A stretch of DNA of 64,000 bases from an uncultured Thiohalocapsa sp. (GCF_913063425.1 NZ_CAJXYK010000002.1:124001-188000); one strand, 5' to 3'; counted from the first letter of the stretch, positions 43,665-52,758 are shown. The notes: generated by a model not told the origin, from the sequence alone. Program-made: numbers and translations.

Positions 43665-44058
43665 GGCAGGTCTCCTGGGGTTCTGAAGTGGTGAGGGTCG
43701 GGAGTGGTGGCGGTTGCGGGTGCTGGACGGGCGCGGTGCAGACAGCAGGCGTGCAGACAGCAGGCCGGTGTTCAGCGCGGCGACCATGGCCCTGAAGATT
43801 ACAGGGCTTTCGCCTTAATGTAAATAGCAATAATTCGCAATAGCGTTTTCTTGCCGATCTCTGTAGTCTGCGTGACAGTCTTCAAGGGCTGCCCCGCTGC
43901 CCTGCGCCGCAGTGCGATGCCGGCGGGTCCGCGGCCTGTGAACCGCCCGACCCGAGTGTTCTCATGCCCAAGCACTTACGCTTTGCCTGCCGCCGCCGTC
44001 TGCTCGCCCACCGCGCGCCGACGGCACGCTTCCCAGCGCGACAACCCGGTCTGCACCG
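43665..44058. other. Divergent control region of the iron genes
   Basis: No gene is seen here. A Fur-box-like site lies at 43823-43841 in an AT-rich island between the exported-protein gene (minus) and feoA (plus). The remainder towards feoA shows nothing identifiable. Confidence 0.5.
43823..43841. promoter_or_regulatory. Fur-box-like site, feoAB/LbtU divergent region
   Basis: AATAGCAATAATTCGCAAT fits the gammaproteobacterial Fur 19-mer (AATGAGAATNATTCTCATT) at about 13 of 18 defined bases. It lies between feoA and the minus-strand iron genes. Confidence 0.5.
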
Positions 44059-44316
44059 GTGCTGAGCCTGAACGACATCCGCCCCGGCGGTCGGGTGCGC
44101 ATCCGCCGGCACCTGTCCACGGGCGCCGTGCGCCAGCGGCTGCTGGACCTGGGTCTGATGCCGAACGCTGTCGTCACCGTGGTGCGCAGCGCACCGCTCA
44201 ACGACCCCATCGAGCTCAAGCTCGACGCCTCCAACGTCTCACTGCGCCGCAGGGAGGCGCGCACCATCGAGGTCTCGCCACTGGAGGCCGACGCCGCGGA
44301 GCCTGACCATGTCTGA
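44059..44316 (+). CDS. feoA: Ferrous iron transport accessory protein FeoA
   Basis: This 85-residue SH3-like FeoA has the usual MLSLNDIRPGGRVRIRR start and a LLDLGLMPNAVVTVVR segment. It begins with GTG at 44059 and overlaps feoB by eight bases. FeoA binds the cytoplasmic side of FeoB and tunes ferrous iron import. No ATG in frame gives a better start. Confidence 0.9.
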   Translation: MLSLNDIRPGGRVRIRRHLSTGAVRQRLLDLGLMPNAVVTVVRSAPLNDPIELKLDASNVSLRRREARTIEVSPLEADAAEPDHV

Positions 44317-46855
44317 GCCCAGATCCGAGCAGCCGCATCGAAAGGACGTACAGGTGGCCCTGGCCGGCCAGCAGAACGCCGGCAAGTCCACGCTGTTCAA
44401 CGTGCTGACCGGCGCCCGCCAGCATGTCGCCAACTACCCCGGCGTCACGGTGGACAAGAAGCACGGCCAGTACAGCGACGACCTGGGCACCGTCTACACC
44501 GTGGACCTGCCGGGCACCTACAGCCTCACGTCCTTCTCGCTGGAGGAGCGCGTGGCGCGCGAATTCCTGCTCGGCGAGCGCCCGGACGTGACCGTCAACG
44601 TGGTGGACGCGTCCAACCTGCGCCGCTCCCTGCACCTGACGCTGCAGCTGCTGGAGCTGGAGCTGCCGCTGGTGCTGGCGCTGAACATGATGGACGTGGC
44701 CGCGAGTCGCGGCATCCAGGTGGACAAGGACCTGCTCGCCCGGCGCCTGGGGCTGGCGGTGGTCACCACCGTCGGCCGCAAGGGCGAGGGCCGCGAGGCG
44801 CTGCGGCAGGCCATCCGCGGCGTCGAGGACGGGGCGACCGCCACCGAACGGCCGCACCCCGCGGCCGTGGTGCGCTACGGGGCGCTGGAGCCCGCCATCG
44901 AGCAGCTCATGGCCCGCTTCGCCACGGAGCCCAGGCTCTCCGACCTGCCCCGGCGCTGGCTGGCGCTGCAGTTGCTGCAAGGGGACACGGCCGCCGTGCA
45001 GCTGCTGGCCGAGCGGCTCGGTGACGACGCTGCCCGCCCGCTGCGGGAGACGGCCGGTCGCTTCATCGACGCCTTCGAAACGGCCGCCGGCATCGAGGTC
45101 TCGGATCATGTCGTCAGCTGCCGCGACCAGGCCGTGGAGCGGCTGCTCAAGGGCGCCGTGCAGGGCGCAGGCAACGGCCGCCCTTCGCTGACCGAGCGCA
45201 TCGACCGCTTCGTGCTGAACCGCTGGGCGGCGCCGTTCTTCCTCGTCGCCACGGTCTTCGCCATCTACCAGGTGTCCATCGTCTGGGGCTACGAGATCAC
45301 CACCTACACCTGGCCGCTGCTGGCCAAGGCGCGGGAGCTCATCGCCGGCCTGCTGCCGGGCGCCGATTTCCTGGTGGACCCCTACACCCGCTCCCTCGGG
45401 CTCTGGCTGGTGGATTCAGCCAACACGCTGCTGAACTACGTGCCGATCTTTCTGATCCTGTTCGCGGCCATCGCCATCATCGAGGACTCGGGCTACATGG
45501 CGCGCATCGCCTTCATCCTCGACAAGATCCTGCACCGCTTCGGCCTGCACGGGCAGAGCACCCTGCCCCTGATTCTGGGCGGCGTCTTCGCCGGCGGCTG
45601 CGCCGTGCCCGGGGTCATGGCCACCAAGGGCATTCCGGACACGCGCGCGCGCATGGCGACCATCTTCACCGTGCCCTTCATGAACTGCCTGGCCAAGGTG
45701 CCGCTCTACACCTTACTGCTCGGCATCTTCTTCGTGGAGCACAAGTCGCTGATGCTGTTCTACATCTCCACCATGACCATCGTCTTCGCGCTGCTGGTGG
45801 CCAAGCTGCTCACCAAGACGGTGCTGCGCGGGCAGGAGACCTCCCCCTTCGTCATGGAGCTGCCGCACTACCACCTGCCGACGGTGACAGGCGTGCTGCG
45901 GCGCTCCTTCGAGCGCACCTGGCAGTACATCAAGAAGGTGGGCACCGTGGTGCTGGCGGTGGCGGTGGTGGTGTTCGCGCTGCTGCACCTGCCGGGGTTG
46001 TCGGCGGAGCGCAAGGCCCATTACGAGGCCGAGGCGCAGGCAGCGGTGGAGCGCTTCGCGGCGGCGCTCGAAGGCAACACCTACCGCGATGTGGCCCTGG
46101 GCGGGAACCTGGTGCCGCTGGTGAGATACTTCACCGACTACAAGCGTGCCAAGCTGAACGCCACGGGCGCCGCCGGCTCCGCGCGGGTTACCGAGCGCTT
46201 CCAGGCGCGCAATGCGGACTTCTACCCGCTGGTGAAGCCGCCGGCGGGGGATCGCGACGCGCGCAAGGCCTGGCGGGAGCTGCGCAAGCTCGCCCGCGCG
46301 CGGCAGGGGCTGCGCAAGGACATGCGCGAGGAGCGGATCAGGACCTCGCTGCTCGGTACCATCGGCCGCGGGCTGGAGCCGGTGACGCAGCTCGCGGGCT
46401 TCGACTGGAAGATCAACATCGCGCTGCTGTCGTCCTTCGCGGCCCGGGAGAGCAGCGTCGCCACCCTGGGCGTGCTCTTCCAGCAGGACGAGGACCAGAA
46501 CGCCACGCTGGAGGAGCGCATGGGCGCCGAGACCCGCGCCGGCGGCGCCACGGCGCTGCTCGCGGTGTCCATGATCCTGTTCTTCGCGCTCTATCCGCCC
46601 TGTCTGGCCACCACCATCATGGTCAAGGTCCAGACCGGCTCCTACCAATGGATGCTGTTCGCCATTGTCTTCCCCACCCTGCTCGGGCTCGGCGTGGCGA
46701 GCGCCGTCTACAGCATCGGCACCGCGGTGGGCGCCACCGGTATCCAGGCCATGTCCGCGGTGTATTGGGGCGCGGTGGCGCTGCTGCTGGTGGTGGGCCT
46801 GGTCAGCGACCGGCAGGCGAGCCGGCGGCTGCGGGCGCGCCTTGCCGAGACCTGA
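44309..46855 (+). CDS. feoB: Ferrous iron transporter FeoB
   Basis: This 848-residue protein has an N-terminal G domain (G1 GQQNAGKST at about 20-28, DLPGTYSLTSFS switch, LNMMDVA specificity loop). A guanine-dissociation-inhibitor region follows, then about eight to ten membrane helices with gate motifs GGCAVPGVMAT and FYISTMTIVF. It imports Fe2+ across the inner membrane. Between about residues 560 and 700 there is a large insert rich in charged residues. It forms an operon with feoA. Confidence 0.96.
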   Translation: MSEPRSEQPHRKDVQVALAGQQNAGKSTLFNVLTGARQHVANYPGVTVDKKHGQYSDDLGTVYTVDLPGTYSLTSFSLEERVAREFLLGERPDVTVNVVDASNLRRSLHLTLQLLELELPLVLALNMMDVAASRGIQVDKDLLARRLGLAVVTTVGRKGEGREALRQAIRGVEDGATATERPHPAAVVRYGALEPAIEQLMARFATEPRLSDLPRRWLALQLLQGDTAAVQLLAERLGDDAARPLRETAGRFIDAFETAAGIEVSDHVVSCRDQAVERLLKGAVQGAGNGRPSLTERIDRFVLNRWAAPFFLVATVFAIYQVSIVWGYEITTYTWPLLAKARELIAGLLPGADFLVDPYTRSLGLWLVDSANTLLNYVPIFLILFAAIAIIEDSGYMARIAFILDKILHRFGLHGQSTLPLILGGVFAGGCAVPGVMATKGIPDTRARMATIFTVPFMNCLAKVPLYTLLLGIFFVEHKSLMLFYISTMTIVFALLVAKLLTKTVLRGQETSPFVMELPHYHLPTVTGVLRRSFERTWQYIKKVGTVVLAVAVVVFALLHLPGLSAERKAHYEAEAQAAVERFAAALEGNTYRDVALGGNLVPLVRYFTDYKRAKLNATGAAGSARVTERFQARNADFYPLVKPPAGDRDARKAWRELRKLARARQGLRKDMREERIRTSLLGTIGRGLEPVTQLAGFDWKINIALLSSFAARESSVATLGVLFQQDEDQNATLEERMGAETRAGGATALLAVSMILFFALYPPCLATTIMVKVQTGSYQWMLFAIVFPTLLGLGVASAVYSIGTAVGATGIQAMSAVYWGAVALLLVVGLVSDRQASRRLRARLAET

Positions 46856-46878
46856 GCCCGTGCTCCGTGTGTCTTGTG

Positions 46879-46957
46879 CCGTGGGAGCGGCATCCCTGCC
46901 GCGACGCCCTTGCGCTGCGCCCTGGAAGACCGTCGCGGCCGGAGGCCGCTCCCACGG
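46879..46957. repeat. Paired REP-like palindrome (BIME) after feoB
   Basis: 46879-46906 (CCGTGGGAGCGGC...GCCGCGAC) and 46931-46957 (GTCGCGGCC...GCCGCTCCCACGG) are inverted copies of a GTGGGAGCGGC palindrome found in many gammaproteobacteria. It could fold into one long hairpin and stabilise the feoAB mRNA. Confidence 0.65.
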
Positions 46958-47023
46958 CGGCGACCGCGGGCACAGCGTCAGCCTAACCCATCGGCACCCC
47001 CCACCCAGAACGGACGAGCCGAT

Positions 47024-47311
47024 ATGAGCGAAGCGGACAACAAACCGCAGCCGAGCGAGGCCCAGCCAACGTCTGCGGTGCCGGACATCGATACCCAACC
47101 GGCGACGAGCTGGGTGGATTGGGCCGTGGTGGCCGCCGTGCTCGCCGTGGCGCTTTGGTATCTCTACCGCAAGCTCTGGGCGCAGCGCGGCGACTGCAGC
47201 AGCTGCGCTAAGGGCAAGAGCGGCTGTGCCGTGCAACAGGCGTCCAAGGCGGCACAGACCAAGCGCACCGTGCACGTGCCCGCCGACCAGATCGAACGGG
47301 GTCCATCCTGA
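47024..47311 (+). CDS. FeoB-associated Cys-rich membrane protein
   Basis: This 95-residue protein has one membrane helix (WVDWAVVAAVLAVALWYLYRKLW) followed by a Cys-rich tail (DCSSCAKGKSGCAVQQ). It is the typical FeoB-associated Cys-rich membrane protein. The cysteines may bind iron or a cluster and regulate FeoB. The last base of its stop is the first base of the next ATG (TGATG), which suggests tight coupling with the ABC gene. Confidence 0.85.
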   Translation: MSEADNKPQPSEAQPTSAVPDIDTQPATSWVDWAVVAAVLAVALWYLYRKLWAQRGDCSSCAKGKSGCAVQQASKAAQTKRTVHVPADQIERGPS

Positions 47312-48279
47312 TGCAGAACGCCGTGAGGTCTACTGCAGCACAGACGTCTGGCGGCGGACCCGTGGGCGCCCTCGCCGCGGAGAGCACAACAGGGCCCGCA
47401 CCGGCCATCGAGGTGCAGCGCCTCGCCCACCGCTACGGCAGCCGGGTCATCTACGACGACCTCAGCTTCGCGGTGCCGCAGGGCAAGGTCGTCGCCCTGC
47501 TCGGCAAGAACGGCGTCGGCAAGACCACGCTGATCCGGCTGCTGATGGGCTATCTGAAGCCGAGCGGCGGCCAATGCCGGGTGCTGGGGGAGCCATCCCA
47601 TGCCCTCTCGCCCGCGACACGCGCGCGCATCGGGCTGTTGTTCGAAGGCCACCTCGCCTACGACTTCATGAGCATCGCCGAGATCGAGCGCTTCCACCGC
47701 CCGTTTTACCCGCGCTGGCGGCGGGATCTGTTCTACGATCTGGTGGACCGGCTGCAACTGCCGCATGAGCACAAGATCGCCAACATGTCCTGCGGCCAGC
47801 GCTCGCAGGTGGTGCTGGGGCTGATCTTCGCCCAGGACCCGGACCTGATGATCCTGGACGACTATTCCATGGGCCTGGACGCGGGCTACCGCCGGCTGTT
47901 TCTGGACTATCTCAAGCGTTGTCTCGAGCAGGGCGGCAAGACCGTCTTCGTCACCTCCCACGTGGTCCAGGACATGGAGTCCCTGGTGGACGAGGTGATC
48001 TTCCTGAAGCGCGGCGGCGCCGTGCTGCAGATGCCGCTCGCGGCGTTTCGTGACGGCTTCCGCTGCTTCCGCTTCGACCCCCGGGGTGGCCCCATGCCGG
48101 CGCCCGATGCCCTGATCGAGAACGTCGACCTGCACGGCCGCGAGCCGCTGCTCTATACCTTTGCGACCCGCGAGCAGCTGACCGAGCAGCTGCGTGAGCG
48201 CTGCCCGCAGCTGCGCCTCGCCGAGGAGCGGGCGATGACGCTGGAAGACGCCTTCATCGGCTTGACGGGCAAATACTGA
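47311..48279 (+). CDS. ABC-2 type transporter ATP-binding protein
   Basis: This 322-residue ABC ATPase has Walker A GKNGVGKTTLIRLLMGYLKP, a signature region with MSCGQRSQVVLGLIF (a CGQRS variant of LSGGQ) and Walker B DPDLMILDDYSMGLD. In the Walker B the catalytic Glu is replaced by Asp. It is of the exporter/gliding type, followed by an ABC-2 permease and a DUF4857 protein, and coupled translationally to the FeoB-associated gene. The substrate is unknown; context suggests metal or envelope linked. Confidence 0.88.
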   Translation: MQNAVRSTAAQTSGGGPVGALAAESTTGPAPAIEVQRLAHRYGSRVIYDDLSFAVPQGKVVALLGKNGVGKTTLIRLLMGYLKPSGGQCRVLGEPSHALSPATRARIGLLFEGHLAYDFMSIAEIERFHRPFYPRWRRDLFYDLVDRLQLPHEHKIANMSCGQRSQVVLGLIFAQDPDLMILDDYSMGLDAGYRRLFLDYLKRCLEQGGKTVFVTSHVVQDMESLVDEVIFLKRGGAVLQMPLAAFRDGFRCFRFDPRGGPMPAPDALIENVDLHGREPLLYTFATREQLTEQLRERCPQLRLAEERAMTLEDAFIGLTGKY

Positions 48280-48282
48280 GCC

Positions 48283-48948
48283 ATGCTCCGCGCGATCCTG
48301 CTCAAAGAATGGCTCAAGCTGCGCTGGGTCTGGCTCGGGCTCGCGCTGGTGCATGTGGGGATGCTGGCTTATCTGTTCCTCAGCCTGCGGCATCAGTTCC
48401 AGGTGGAGCACTCGGAGATGATCTGGTACTGGGCCTTAGAGCTGCGCCGCCTGCTCTATGACCAGCTCATGTTGCTGCCGGCGCTCACCGGTGCGGTCAT
48501 CGCCGTCGCCCAGTTCACACCGGAGATGATCGGTGGGCGCTTTCGGCTGTCGCTGCACCTGCCCGTCCGGGGAGATGTGCTGGTGTGGACCTGGGTCGTC
48601 TTCGGTGCCGGGCTGGGGCTTGTGCTGTCGGTGCTCGATGCCGCCGGTCTGTACGCGCTGGTCCGCCTGTTCTTCCCGCCGGAGGCCGCCGCCAGTGCCG
48701 TGCTCACCGCCCTGCCCTGGCTGCTCGGCGGCTGGGTGGCCTACTTCGGCACCACCCTGGCGCTGCTGGAGCCGGCCGCGCCCAGGCGGCTCGTCTATCT
48801 GGCCCTGGGGCTCGCCTTTCTGGGGCTTTTGTACCTGCATCGCGGCTATCAGGAGTACGACCGCATCCTGCCGGCGCTGGCGGCGGCGTCGCTGCTGTTC
48901 ATCCCGGCGGTGATCCTGCCCGCCCACCGCTGCCGTCACCGCAGCTGA
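48283..48948 (+). CDS. ABC-2 type permease
   Basis: This 221-residue membrane protein has about six helices (ILLKEWLKLRWVWLGLALVHVGM at the start) and the PEMIGGRFRLSLHLPVRGD loop typical of ABC-2 permeases. It lies three bases after the ATPase stop and seven bases before DUF4857, so the three act as one unit. The substrate is unknown. Confidence 0.82.
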   Translation: MLRAILLKEWLKLRWVWLGLALVHVGMLAYLFLSLRHQFQVEHSEMIWYWALELRRLLYDQLMLLPALTGAVIAVAQFTPEMIGGRFRLSLHLPVRGDVLVWTWVVFGAGLGLVLSVLDAAGLYALVRLFFPPEAAASAVLTALPWLLGGWVAYFGTTLALLEPAAPRRLVYLALGLAFLGLLYLHRGYQEYDRILPALAAASLLFIPAVILPAHRCRHRS

Positions 48949-48954
48949 GCCCCG

Positions 48955-50274
48955 ATGACCGCCATCCTCGCCCGCTGGTCCCTGCTCGCGCTCGCCATCG
49001 CGCTGCTGGCGGTGTGGCTGCCGCTGGGAAAGGACCTGCTGTTCGAATACCGCTTCGGCAAGACCGACCTGTTCTACAGCCCGGTCATCGAGCGCTTCGT
49101 CTACAAGGAGCTGCTGGGCGACGGCCACCAGTTCGTCTACCGCGACCAGACCGGCGCCGACTACGGGCGCGAGGCCTTCGAGGCCCTGATCCCCTTCATC
49201 TACTACAAGAACATGGAGCTGTGGGGGCGGCTGCCGCTGGAGCTGCAAGGGCAGCGCTTCGACAAGGCCCGCATCCAGGCGGCGCGCCAAGTGCTGCAGC
49301 TGGACCCGGAAGAGCTCCCCGAGCACCGCCCGCGCATTCAGCTCTTCCCGCTGCTGGAGTCCAATCCCGGGCGCGCGCGCTTGCGCTTCCCGACGGACAT
49401 CATGCGCCCGAATCAGCAGCTCACCTTCATCAACAGCGACGCCAACCGCATCGACGCCGGGCTGACCCGCACCTTCACCGAGGCCATGACCGCCGCCGGC
49501 TTCGCCTTCCCGGTGGCCGCCACCTTCGGGCGCGTCTCCATCCTGAAGCCCTTCGACGCCGGCTTCTTCCTGCTGGACGCCGAGGATAAGCTCTTTCATT
49601 TGAAGCGCGTGGACGACGCACCTAGGGTGGCCCGGGTGCCGCTGCCGGCGGGTCTCAAGGTGCGCCATGTCAAGATCGCCGAGAACAGGCGCGGCGAATA
49701 CCTGGGCCTGGTGCTGGCGGCAGACGACCGGCTGTTCCTGCTGGGGCAGCAGGACTATGCGCTGACGCCCTTGCCGCTGCCGCGGTACGATCCGGACCGC
49801 ATGGCGCTCAAGATCCTGTTCAATCCGCTGTATCGCACCGCGGTCTATTCCGATCAGACCCATGTTCATGCCGTCGCCATGGACCAGGACTTCCACCCCA
49901 TCGACCGCTACAGCCGGGAGATGGCCATGGCCCGCACGCGCCCGGTGGACCAAGTCTGGAGCGCGCTGGTGCCCTTCAGTCTGGCGCTGGAGGACCCGAA
50001 CGGCCGCTATCTGCGCTTGCAGCCCCGCCTGCATGGGCAGACGGCGCTGATCGGCATCGGCCTTGCCCTGCCGCTCGCCTACTGGTGGCTGCGCCGCCGC
50101 GGCCTGCGCCGCCGCGATCTGCTGCCCTCCCTGCTGCTGGTGGCCGTCACCGGGCTCTATGGGCTGCTCGCCAACCTGCTGTTCCCGCCGGAGCGCGCCG
50201 CGCCGCAGCTGAGCCCCGAGGCCGCGAAGCCGCGCACCGCTGCCGCCGGACCGGCCGCCAGCCGCGGCCACTGA
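48955..50274 (+). CDS. DUF4857 domain protein
   Basis: This 439-residue membrane-associated protein has an N-terminal helix, the DUF4857-type opening LLFEYRFGKTDLFYSPVIERFVYKE, a beta-propeller-like region, and three C-terminal helices (ALIGIGLALPLAYWWLRRRG...LLLVAVTGLYGLLANLLFPP). DUF4857 proteins accompany ABC-2 transporters, mainly in Bacteroidetes-type clusters, and their function is unknown. Its presence in an iron operon in this background is notable. Confidence 0.8.
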   Translation: MTAILARWSLLALAIALLAVWLPLGKDLLFEYRFGKTDLFYSPVIERFVYKELLGDGHQFVYRDQTGADYGREAFEALIPFIYYKNMELWGRLPLELQGQRFDKARIQAARQVLQLDPEELPEHRPRIQLFPLLESNPGRARLRFPTDIMRPNQQLTFINSDANRIDAGLTRTFTEAMTAAGFAFPVAATFGRVSILKPFDAGFFLLDAEDKLFHLKRVDDAPRVARVPLPAGLKVRHVKIAENRRGEYLGLVLAADDRLFLLGQQDYALTPLPLPRYDPDRMALKILFNPLYRTAVYSDQTHVHAVAMDQDFHPIDRYSREMAMARTRPVDQVWSALVPFSLALEDPNGRYLRLQPRLHGQTALIGIGLALPLAYWWLRRRGLRRRDLLPSLLLVAVTGLYGLLANLLFPPERAAPQLSPEAAKPRTAAAGPAASRGH

Positions 50275-50286
50275 CCGGGCCTGCCC

Positions 50287-50961
50287 ATGGGCGTGCTGAC
50301 CTTGTTCAAGGGTGGACGGGACCATGCCCGGGCCCCGACCCTGCTGGTGGTGGGCGTCCATCGCGAGGAGCGCGCCTTCGGCGAGGCCGTCGCCGCCCAA
50401 CTGCCCGCGGCGGACTTCGACCTGTTGCGCATCGAGCAGGGCCTCTCCGGCCGCCGCCCCGGCCCTGACGAGCTCACCGCTTACCGCCGGCGCCACCGCG
50501 CTTTGTACACCCAGCTGCTCGACCACATCACCCCCAGCCACCGCGTCGTCCTGGACCTGCACACGGGCTTCGACGAGGCCGGACCCTGCGCAGACGTGCT
50601 CTGTGCGGACACCGGGCTGCTGCGCTGCATCGAGCACCAGGGCATGACAGCGCTTCCCGGCGCCGGCGCCGCCCCCCAGCGGCTCCGCGGCCTGCGGCTG
50701 GTGGACGCGGCGCCGGCGATGGAGGCAACCCATGCCGAGGATGTCGCCGCGGCTGGGGCAACCTGCAAGCGCTGGCCCTGGGTCAGGCCCGACATCCCGC
50801 AGGCCGTCTGGTGTGCCGAGGGCTTTCTCTACGTCGGGATCGAGGTCTACCTGCCGAGCGCGGCGCAGGACGCCGCCGCGCATGCGGAATTCGGTGCCGC
50901 GGTGGTGAGCGCCACCGTCGCCTGCGCACATCGCCTTGCCGGGGCTGAGCGCAGGCGATGA
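50287..50961 (+). CDS. M14-like (succinylglutamate desuccinylase/aspartoacylase-type) protein
   Basis: This 224-residue protein keeps zinc-site features of the AstE/ASPA-like M14 fold: VVGVHREERAFG (HxxE) and VVLDLHTGFDEAGPC (second His). It is shorter than typical desuccinylases (about 320 residues) and lacks a clear distal catalytic Glu segment, so it may be a minimal enzyme. It lies 12 bases after DUF4857 on the same strand. Its substrate is unknown. Confidence 0.68.
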   Translation: MGVLTLFKGGRDHARAPTLLVVGVHREERAFGEAVAAQLPAADFDLLRIEQGLSGRRPGPDELTAYRRRHRALYTQLLDHITPSHRVVLDLHTGFDEAGPCADVLCADTGLLRCIEHQGMTALPGAGAAPQRLRGLRLVDAAPAMEATHAEDVAAAGATCKRWPWVRPDIPQAVWCAEGFLYVGIEVYLPSAAQDAAAHAEFGAAVVSATVACAHRLAGAERRR

Positions 50962-51326
50962 GTCGCTGATCCGGCCGCATGCACGGTTCCAGCGTCCGCC
51001 GGCGGTAGGCCGGTGCCGAGGCTCACCCACCGCCTGACGCGTCCAGGCCCTGCATCACCCGCCGGCGCGTGCCCCAGGCGCCCGCTGCACGCACCGAGCG
51101 GGCGCTTCCTGAAAGGCCGCTTGACCAGCGGCTTGGGCGCGCTTATCATGCAAATGAGAATTGTTCGCATGTAAGCACGCCCCGCCAGCCGCAGGCGATG
51201 CCGATGTCCATCGGGCGCTCCCAGGGGGCCCCGGCCAGGCCCACCCCGGGCATCATCGAGCCACGGCAAGCCAGGTGTTTCTTCCCAGCCCACCATCGGC
51301 CACGCCGATGCAGAGGAGACCCAGGC
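50962..51326. other. Gap with the Fur-box promoter region of the heme gene
   Basis: No gene is seen here. The Fur-box-like site at 51152-51170 lies 157 bases before the heme-utilisation start. Confidence 0.5.
51152..51170. promoter_or_regulatory. Fur-box-like site upstream of the heme gene
   Basis: AAATGAGAATTGTTCGCAT carries TGAGAAT-T-GTTCGCA. The left half matches the Fur 7-1-7 consensus fully and the right half at 5 of 7. Confidence 0.65.
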
Positions 51327-52385
51327 ATGTCAGTGACCACCTTGAGACCCAGAGACAGCCACCAGCGGCGCGTGCAGGCACCGCCGCCGGCGCCGCCCGC
51401 AGCGCCCGACCGGGCGCGGACGCCGCTGACCCCCAGCCTGCCCGCTCGCAGCCCGCTGCACCACGCCGCAGCCGGCCTGCGCTTGAGCGGCCATTGGCGT
51501 GAGCTGCTGTGCGACCTCGCCCTGCTCGGGGAGCTGCGGCTGGAGCTGGCGACGGCGCGGGTGCGTCTGGTGGACAGCATCTCCCTGGCTGGACTGCGGG
51601 TGGACGGCACCCTGGCGAGCCTGCACGGCGCCGAACAATCACTGCGGCTGCTGCTGGAGCGCTGTCACGCCCTGTCCGCGGCGCCGGCGCGCGACGCCCT
51701 GCTGCTGGAGGACGACCTGGGCCGTCCGCTGCTGCGGCTGTCGCCGCTGGCGGGCAGCGATGCGCCGCTCTGGCGGCTGGTGCTGGACGGCATCCTCGGC
51801 GCCGGCGAGCGCGTCGTGCCCTTGCGGGAGACACCGCCGGCGCTGGCGACCCTCATCGCACATCCCCTGGGCGCCCTGCAGGCGCTCTGCGCGGATGCGC
51901 CCGGCTTCACCGACACCGCAGCACTCACCGGGCAGCTCACCCTGGACCCCGGGCGGCTGCGGCACGAGGCCGCGGCGGGCGGCGGATCGGCCGTCGCCGT
52001 GGACCCGGCACTGATCCCCTGTGCCCTGCGCGGCCTGTCCGAGGAACTGCTGCCCCTGGTGATCACCGCCGGCTCGGATGCCCTGGTGCTGCGCCGGCAG
52101 GCCGCGTTCCGCCACTACGACTATGCCCTGGGGCGCGCGCGGCTCACCGGCGACACCACGGGCTTCGAGCTCGATGTCGCCGCCATCGACAGCGCCTGGG
52201 TGGTGAACGGTGCCGCCGGTGCTGGTCGCGGCCGCCAGCTGCGGCTCTACGACGCCGATGGCCGGGCGCTCGCGATCATCGCCGCCGCGCGCACCTGCAC
52301 CAACTGCTGCGGCGGCACCGGCGCTGCGCCCTGCAGCGGCGAGCCGCGCTTCTGGCGTTCCCTGATGAACGCGCTCACGAGCTGA
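51327..52385 (+). CDS. HemS/HutX-type heme-utilisation protein
   Basis: This 352-residue soluble protein has an N-terminal Pro/Arg-rich stretch, then two HemS/ChuX-like halves (LRLSGHWRELLCDLALLGELRLELATARV and VLRRQAAFRHYDYALGRARLTG). The C-terminus is cysteine-rich (RTCTNCCGGTG) with FWRSLMNAL. Family members bind or degrade imported heme. A Fur-box-like site lies upstream, so expression should rise in low iron. The tail cysteines are an unusual addition. A 41-residue secreted peptide gene follows. Confidence 0.74.
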   Translation: MSVTTLRPRDSHQRRVQAPPPAPPAAPDRARTPLTPSLPARSPLHHAAAGLRLSGHWRELLCDLALLGELRLELATARVRLVDSISLAGLRVDGTLASLHGAEQSLRLLLERCHALSAAPARDALLLEDDLGRPLLRLSPLAGSDAPLWRLVLDGILGAGERVVPLRETPPALATLIAHPLGALQALCADAPGFTDTAALTGQLTLDPGRLRHEAAAGGGSAVAVDPALIPCALRGLSEELLPLVITAGSDALVLRRQAAFRHYDYALGRARLTGDTTGFELDVAAIDSAWVVNGAAGAGRGRQLRLYDADGRALAIIAAARTCTNCCGGTGAAPCSGEPRFWRSLMNALTS

Positions 52386-52402
52386 GCGCAACGGAGAGAC
52401 TT

Positions 52403-52528
52403 ATGACCCGCGCCACCATCATCGTCGGCGCCCTGCTGGCGGCCCTGCTGGCCGCCCCGCTCAGCGACGGCAGGGCTCATTCCGCCGCCGTCGGCGACGC
52501 CCCGCTTGCACACGCCACACTGCCATAG
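52403..52528 (+). CDS. 41-residue secreted peptide
   Basis: This is a small frame with a good ribosome site (GGAGAG) and a signal-like start (RATIIVGALLAALLAAPLSDG). The mature part is only about 15 residues (RAHSAAVGDAPLAHATLP). It may be a real small gene of the heme unit or the stump of a longer exported protein truncated at TAG. No family is recognised. Confidence 0.4.
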   Translation: MTRATIIVGALLAALLAAPLSDGRAHSAAVGDAPLAHATLP

Positions 52529-52548
52529 GTGCCTACCCGCCGCGCGCG

Positions 52549-52602
52549 ACGGCTTATCTGCTCGACACCTGCATCCTGAGCCGCTTAAGCCGCGAAGAGA
52601 CG
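52549..52602 (+). pseudogene. PIN-domain (VapC) N-terminal fragment
   Basis: The plus strand in one frame reads AYLLDTCILSRLSREE, which matches the opening of VapC-type PIN toxins (YLLDTNVLSRL), and then loses all likeness. It has no start codon in a sensible place. It lies between the secreted peptide and brnT. It is short, so the likeness could be chance. Confidence 0.35.
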
Positions 52603-52758
52603 CAGCGCGCGCGGCGCAGCGAAGCCCATCCTCCCCAACAGCGAAGCGAAACTCATCCTCACCGGTCGCACCTGACAGATGGAACGAGGCACTGGACTCA
52701 CCGCCGACCTGCACGCGCTGACGCCGAAGGGGACCCAGCCGTCGGCTGGCGCGCTTTT

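Noticed and set aside
48436-51030. Long minus-strand frame opposite the ABC/DUF4857/M14-like genes
   Set aside because: Low-complexity Gln/Gly/Arg/Ala-rich translation with no domain, opposite three well-supported genes.
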